Part shown: one piece after another, positions 6,776 through 10,000 of the stretch | How the letters are laid out: each line of letters begins with the position of its first letter | Position numbering within the stretch: position 1 is the stretch's first letter | Source: Calditerrivibrio sp. | Lineage (GTDB): Bacteria > Chrysiogenota > Deferribacteres > Deferribacterales > Calditerrivibrionaceae | Direction of reading: 5' to 3' | NCBI GenBank assembly: GCA_020217115.1 | Contig: JAIWOA010000054.1 | Location: 1 to 10,000 of the forward strand | Length of the DNA: 10,000 nt | The notes under the pieces: generated by a model | What the model was told of the DNA's origin: nothing | Database searches by the model: none | What the model saw: only the letters and a program-made list of their open reading frames with translations | Translations under genes and position numbers: made by a program

Positions 6776-6799
6776 TATATCTAAATTAGTTTTTGTCAA
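6772..6799 (-). promoter_or_regulatory. Sigma70-type promoter for rubredoxin-flavodiiron operon
   Basis: On the - strand a perfect -35 TTGACA (6799 to 6794) is followed after 16 bases by TATTTT (6777 to 6772, four of six -10 matches). The -35 contains the TGA stop of the upstream DHH gene. The -10 overlaps the palindrome described separately. A shifted -10 choice in this AT-rich stretch is possible. Confidence 0.6.
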
Positions 6800-7788
6800 A
6801 TGTTTTTTGGTTCAGAAACTTTTACTTTTATCTTTCTGATAAGTCTCTTTTTTATCTCATCGACAATGTTGCTATAGCTTGTATTTCTGTCAATGGGTAT
6901 TTGTCCCCCAGCTGATTTCATATGTCCACCACCTGTTCCAATACCCTTAACAATACTTAGCGCAATCATTCCAACTTTTCTTTTTGTTTGTTTGCATCTA
7001 AGGGAAAAAAATGCCATATTATCTACCTTACCAATGACAAATGCCCATTTTATATCCCTCATTCTCAGAAAAAAATCGGAAGTTTCTGCTATGAGATCTG
7101 CATTTCTCACTTCGTTCAGATTGCAGAAGATTAGACTTTCATATATCTGGGAGTTGTCAAGGGCAGATTTTATATTTTTAAAATAATATTTTGGTAGCTC
7201 TGGAGTCTCTATTTTAGAGAGTTTCCTCAGGGAAATATGTGGCAAAACCTGACTCATCATAGTAAGGTCTATCCTGTTGTTATGCCTACCCGCTCCGACA
7301 GTATCTGTTCTGATTCCATAGAAAAGTGCAGTTGCAGTATTCTGATCAAATTCCAATGAAAGACTCTTGTAATACTCAACAATAATAGAGCTTGTACTGC
7401 CGTAATCCTGACGAACATCATAGACCTTTGCAAGCTTTGTATGTTCCCTAAAATTGTGATGATCTATAACGATATCAGGAAAAAAACCTTTTGGAATGTA
7501 TACATTGCCAGCAGTTGGCTGGGTATCAACAACTATAAGTCCATCATATCTGGAAAAATCGAGCATAGTAGATGGGTAGAGTTCTATATTGCATTGTTTT
7601 ACAAGTTCACGATTTTCTGCTCTACCTATTATACCATGATAGGCTATGGTACATCTTTTTTGTAATAATCTGCATAACAAATTTTTCAAACCAAAGGCTG
7701 ACGCTATAGTATCAGGATCCGGGTTATTATGGGTTAGAATCAATATTTTTCTTTTTGCCTTTATCGTATCAATAATATTCTTAATCAT
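6796..7788 (-). CDS. DHH/DHHA1 family phosphoesterase (NrnA-like)
   Basis: Predicted metal-dependent phosphoesterase of the DHH superfamily, most like NrnA-type nanoRNase / 3'-phosphoadenosine-5'-phosphate phosphatases. Metal-binding motifs are intact: motif I THNNPDPDTIAS (H20, D24, D26), motif II VVDTQP (D88), motif III IDHH (109-111), and motif IV GIRTDTVG (D162). The C-terminal DHHA1 substrate-binding domain has GGGHMKSAGG (286-295). The 330 aa is normal, with a short basic tail. Likely substrates are very short RNAs or pAp, by family; a cyclic-dinucleotide breakdown role is also possible. The ATG at 7788 follows the stop of the upstream gene by three bases without a clear ribosome site, so translation is probably coupled. 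Its end contains the promoter of the rubredoxin operon. Confidence 0.85.
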   Translation of the reverse strand: MIKNIIDTIKAKRKILILTHNNPDPDTIASAFGLKNLLCRLLQKRCTIAYHGIIGRAENRELVKQCNIELYPSTMLDFSRYDGLIVVDTQPTAGNVYIPKGFFPDIVIDHHNFREHTKLAKVYDVRQDYGSTSSIIVEYYKSLSLEFDQNTATALFYGIRTDTVGAGRHNNRIDLTMMSQVLPHISLRKLSKIETPELPKYYFKNIKSALDNSQIYESLIFCNLNEVRNADLIAETSDFFLRMRDIKWAFVIGKVDNMAFFSLRCKQTKRKVGMIALSIVKGIGTGGGHMKSAGGQIPIDRNTSYSNIVDEIKKRLIRKIKVKVSEPKNI

Positions 7789-7791
7789 AGA

Positions 7792-8805
7792 CTATTTATA
7801 TTCAATATAAATTGAATTCTCCTCTAATGTAGTATCATGGTTTACACCTTTTAGAATCTCATCAATAACTTTTTTTATTGTTTCCGCATCTGATTTTGTA
7901 TTAAGTTCAAATTCAGCCTTTCCTGTAACAAAAGATTTAACTTTCACTGTTGTAAAGAAACCTTTTGATCTGAGAGTATCCATGACATTCATAACATTAT
8001 TAAAGGATTTAAATTCTATAAAAATTAGATCTATTTTATTTTCAGGTTTTTCTGCTAAAGGGTTGGAGGAAACGTTCATAAAATTTGTAGTGATATATTT
8101 CATTGTTGTTTGTAGATCTGTTTTATAGGTTTCAATAACTGACAGTTCATTTATTTTAGCAAGGGTACCCTCTGCCTTTATTGTGGGGAAGCTATCTTTT
8201 TTTGAGTAGAAGTATGATTCTGTAAGCAGCTTGTTACCATTTTTCCCCTTTTCTACTCTAACGTTAATATATATCAGATATCTTGCCTTTAAAAGGTTGA
8301 ATGTAGCGAGTGCTTTATCGGATGAACCTGTAGAATCTATATTTACGATAAAATCTTCCTGATACCTCGTGGACATCCCTATCTCTTCAAGATAATTTTT
8401 TGTTACATCATAAAGCTTCTGTTTGAAATCTGATAAGAACTTATCTAAGTTTATAAAATACACAAAGGTATTAGGATTGCTTTTTCTCTCTACATTAGGA
8501 GATGCAGATTCATCAAAGGTAACTTCTACTGTGTAATAGACTGAGTACTGTTTGACACCCCTTTCAAGAATTCTAAATTTTTTTACCAATTTTAAAAAAT
8601 CTTTATTCACATTTTCAGCCATATCGGGGCTGACTTCTTCATAATAATTTGTTATAGCGTTTAATATCGCATTTGATAGGGCAATTTTTTCTGCAACTTT
8701 TACTCCAGATTCAGAGATAACTGAATAACCTGTCCCCGTAGAAACAGCTGAAAAAATAACATTGGGGATAAAAAGCAAAAGGAAAACCAACAAAAGTTTA
8801 CGCAT
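7792..8805 (-). CDS. Secreted/periplasmic protein of unknown function
   Basis: A 337-aa protein I cannot assign. It starts with a signal peptide (MRKLLLVFLLLFIPNVIFSA; cleavage near residues 19-20, no lipobox) and is therefore exported. Residues about 24-97 (GTGYSVI, then KIALSNAILNAITNYYEEV, then QYSVYYTVEVTF) look like the helix-plus-strand modules at the N-terminus of FlgT- or LPP20-like envelope proteins, where an Ala-rich helix follows a short strand; this resemblance is weak. The C-terminal part (about 258-320) is a likely alpha/beta module (IDLIFIEF, MDTLRSKGFF, KAEFELNTKSDAETIKKVIDEI). There is only one Cys-free mature chain and no catalytic motif. AAGGA lies 6 bases before the ATG at 8805, and the start overlaps the epimerase gene by 8 bases. 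Location after lptD suggests an envelope role. Confidence 0.8.
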   Translation of the reverse strand: MRKLLLVFLLLFIPNVIFSAVSTGTGYSVISESGVKVAEKIALSNAILNAITNYYEEVSPDMAENVNKDFLKLVKKFRILERGVKQYSVYYTVEVTFDESASPNVERKSNPNTFVYFINLDKFLSDFKQKLYDVTKNYLEEIGMSTRYQEDFIVNIDSTGSSDKALATFNLLKARYLIYINVRVEKGKNGNKLLTESYFYSKKDSFPTIKAEGTLAKINELSVIETYKTDLQTTMKYITTNFMNVSSNPLAEKPENKIDLIFIEFKSFNNVMNVMDTLRSKGFFTTVKVKSFVTGKAEFELNTKSDAETIKKVIDEILKGVNHDTTLEENSIYIEYK

Positions 8806-9790
8806 TCAGCATCCTTTTTAGTGTTTTTTCAACACCATATTCGATAGTTGTATAGTTTTTCCACCCAGTACTTTTATAAACATTATTTGAAGAAATACAA
8901 CAATTTTTCTGTATCTTATTTTTAAATATAAAAATATCTCCACTTCTTAGATCTCCTGTGATATTTTGGTAGGTATCTATTACAATATTTATAAAGTCAG
9001 AAATTGTTATATTTACCCCCCCTATGTTAAAAATATTAAATGAAGCTTTAAAGGGGATAAATGATTCAAGACCTATAATAAGATCTTCATAAAATATGGC
9101 ATTTATAATCGATTTTGGTGAGAAATTTATTTCCAGAGATCTATTCTGAATTACAGCATTTATAATATTCATCAGAAGGTGATCCCCCTTCATCCCATCC
9201 CCAAAAATGGATGGTAATCTCAATATCACAATAGGGAGCCCAAAATTATAATGCAAAGATCTTAATAGCATTTCAACGGACAATTTTATCGTTGCATTTC
9301 TGCTAATGGGGCTTAGAGGAGAATCTTCACTGAACGGTTTTTCAGTATCTGAAAAACCGTAGACGTAACATGAACTCAAGTATATAAGCTTTTTTTCACT
9401 ACTTTTACTCAATATATATTCTATTGCTATATTCATAGCTCCAAGCATATTGTTTTCATAATATTCTAAACCCTCCTTAGAAATATCAAACAATAAACTT
9501 TCAAAAGCTGTTGTATAAGCTACATCTATTCCATGTATATCTGAAAAATGACTGAGAGAGCTATGGTTAATTAAAAAAATCTCTCTTACCAGTTTTTTAT
9601 CTAAAACATTCCCTTTAATGTAATAGTAGTTGTTATATTTAAGAATGGAATCTTTATTTTCCCTATATTTCTCATCCTGTTCGTTATCAATACCTATTAC
9701 GTTATACATAGGGAAATTGTTGACTAAAACTTTACTCAAATTATATCCTAAAAATCCCAATGCACCTGTTATTAAAATATTTTTTTTCAT
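8798..9790 (-). CDS. Divergent NAD-dependent epimerase/dehydratase-like (extended SDR) protein
   Basis: A 330-aa extended short-chain dehydrogenase fold protein, related to nucleotide-sugar epimerases and dehydratases. The nucleotide-binding TGALGFLG (8-15), acidic IDN (34-36) after beta-2, IYLSSCYVYG (136-145) and RLPSIFGDG (191-199) are clear. Two landmarks are not: the HLAA motif after beta-4 is replaced by IDVAYTTAFES (88-98), and the catalytic YxxxK reads NATIK, with Asn165 instead of Tyr and Lys169 kept. Classic redox catalysis is therefore doubtful; it may be a non-catalytic or altered homologue. The ATG at 9790 overlaps the lptD stop (ATGA); the only ribosome-like motif, GGGAG, is 14 bases away, so initiation is probably by coupling. 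Substrate unknown; LPS or cell-surface sugar is suggested by its neighbour. Confidence 0.85.
   Translation of the reverse strand: MKKNILITGALGFLGYNLSKVLVNNFPMYNVIGIDNEQDEKYRENKDSILKYNNYYYIKGNVLDKKLVREIFLINHSSLSHFSDIHGIDVAYTTAFESLLFDISKEGLEYYENNMLGAMNIAIEYILSKSSEKKLIYLSSCYVYGFSDTEKPFSEDSPLSPISRNATIKLSVEMLLRSLHYNFGLPIVILRLPSIFGDGMKGDHLLMNIINAVIQNRSLEINFSPKSIINAIFYEDLIIGLESFIPFKASFNIFNIGGVNITISDFINIVIDTYQNITGDLRSGDIFIFKNKIQKNCCISSNNVYKSTGWKNYTTIEYGVEKTLKRMLNA
9334..9360. repeat. Perfect 12-bp inverted repeat inside the epimerase-like gene
   Basis: ACGGTTTTTCAG (9334-9345) and CTGAAAAACCGT (9349-9360) are exact reverse complements around a 3-base centre (TAT). It lies in codons for residues 144-152 (YGFSDTEKPF region) of the epimerase-like gene. 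No T-run follows on either strand, so it is not an obvious terminator. It could form a stable mRNA hairpin, be a protein-binding dyad, or be chance in AT-rich coding DNA. Confidence 0.6.
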
Positions 9791-10000
9791 TTTGTTTTAT
9801 AAATCTCCCTCTGAGTTCCACCAAGCCCTTTTAATTCTACAATGACAAAAACTGATCTTTCCCTTCTGTTGTCATACCCTTCACCTTTAAGATTTTTGTA
9901 TGCATCTTCTTTGTACAAAATACCGATATTCCAGCATTCGCTTTTGTATAAAACTTTTATATATAATTCCCTATCATCAAGTTCATCTATATTGAAGGTA
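9787..10000 (-). CDS. lptD: LPS-assembly protein LptD, C-terminal end (partial)
   Basis: The last 70 residues of an outer-membrane beta-barrel read on the complement from position 9999 without a stop until 9787. Landmarks are LYKSECWNIGILYKED, matching the Cys-Trp strand near the LptD C-terminus, and FVIVELKGLGGTQ, the typical LptD ending (ELKGLG). LptD with LptE inserts lipopolysaccharide into the outer leaflet of the outer membrane. Only one Cys of the family's C-terminal Cys region is seen in this fragment; the N-terminal part lies outside the window. The stop overlaps the epimerase start by four bases. It is the first visible gene of the right-hand operon and shows that the host is an LPS-type diderm. 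Confidence 0.85.
   Translation of the reverse strand, partial: TFNIDELDDRELYIKVLYKSECWNIGILYKEDAYKNLKGEGYDNRRERSVFVIVELKGLGGTQREIYKTK

Noticed and set aside
6893..7186. Open frame of 97 codons on the + strand inside the DHH gene
   Set aside because: It is antisense to the DHHA1 region with its conserved GGGHMKSAGG motif; this is a shadow frame with no supporting signals.
1..10000. CRISPR arrays, tRNA/rRNA genes, insertion sequences or phage genes
   Set aside because: I saw no regularly spaced repeats, transposase motifs, terminal inverted repeats or structured RNA genes; genes fill nearly the whole window.

Overview
The window is AT-rich and gene-dense (no gap between genes exceeds 60 bases). 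It looks like the chromosome of a Gram-negative, probably anaerobic or microaerophilic bacterium. The C-terminal end of an LPS-assembly protein (LptD) shows a diderm envelope, and a rubredoxin plus flavodiiron protein pair suggests oxygen or NO detoxification in an anaerobe. The mix of a LivF with a basic tail, a PaaK-like ligase and a CBS-ACT protein resembles Deferribacteres and Deltaproteobacteria-like lineages. That placement is an inference from gene content only, with no phylogenetic test.

Left half, + strand (1-5277): a branched-chain-amino-acid-type (HAAT) ABC uptake operon. It holds the end of livH, then livM, a livK-type binding protein, livF, a PaaK-like adenylate-forming-enzyme homologue that overlaps livF, and a CBS-CBS-ACT sensor protein. 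livG is not in the window and may lie upstream. A hairpin follows livK and another precedes it, which could set unequal expression within the operon. The ligase-like protein lacks the usual phosphate-binding loop, and LivF carries an unusual basic C-terminal tail. Together with the CBS-ACT protein they suggest a specialised organic-acid or aromatic-acid uptake and sensing unit rather than plain leucine import.

Middle (5269-6799): the two halves converge on a perfect 10-bp hairpin that overlaps the stop codon of the CBS-ACT gene. On the - strand lies a rubredoxin-flavodiiron protein operon. It has its own promoter (perfect TTGACA -35), a perfect palindrome (10-base arms, one centre base) overlapping the -10 as a likely operator, and a terminator-like hairpin between the two genes. 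The 53-aa rubredoxin gene is short and easily missed.

Right half, - strand (6796-10000): a compact operon in the order lptD (C-terminal end only), a divergent NAD-dependent epimerase-like protein, a secreted protein of unknown function, and a DHH/DHHA1 phosphoesterase (NrnA-like). Its genes overlap or abut (ATGA overlap, 8-base overlap, 3-base gap). The epimerase homologue has Asn where the family's catalytic Tyr should be, and its gene contains a perfect 12-bp intragenic hairpin.

The most interesting points are the liv-ligase-CBS/ACT unit with its degenerate ligase, the palindromic operator of the rubredoxin/flavodiiron operon, and the Tyr-less epimerase homologue beside lptD. I saw no mobile element, CRISPR array, tRNA or rRNA.
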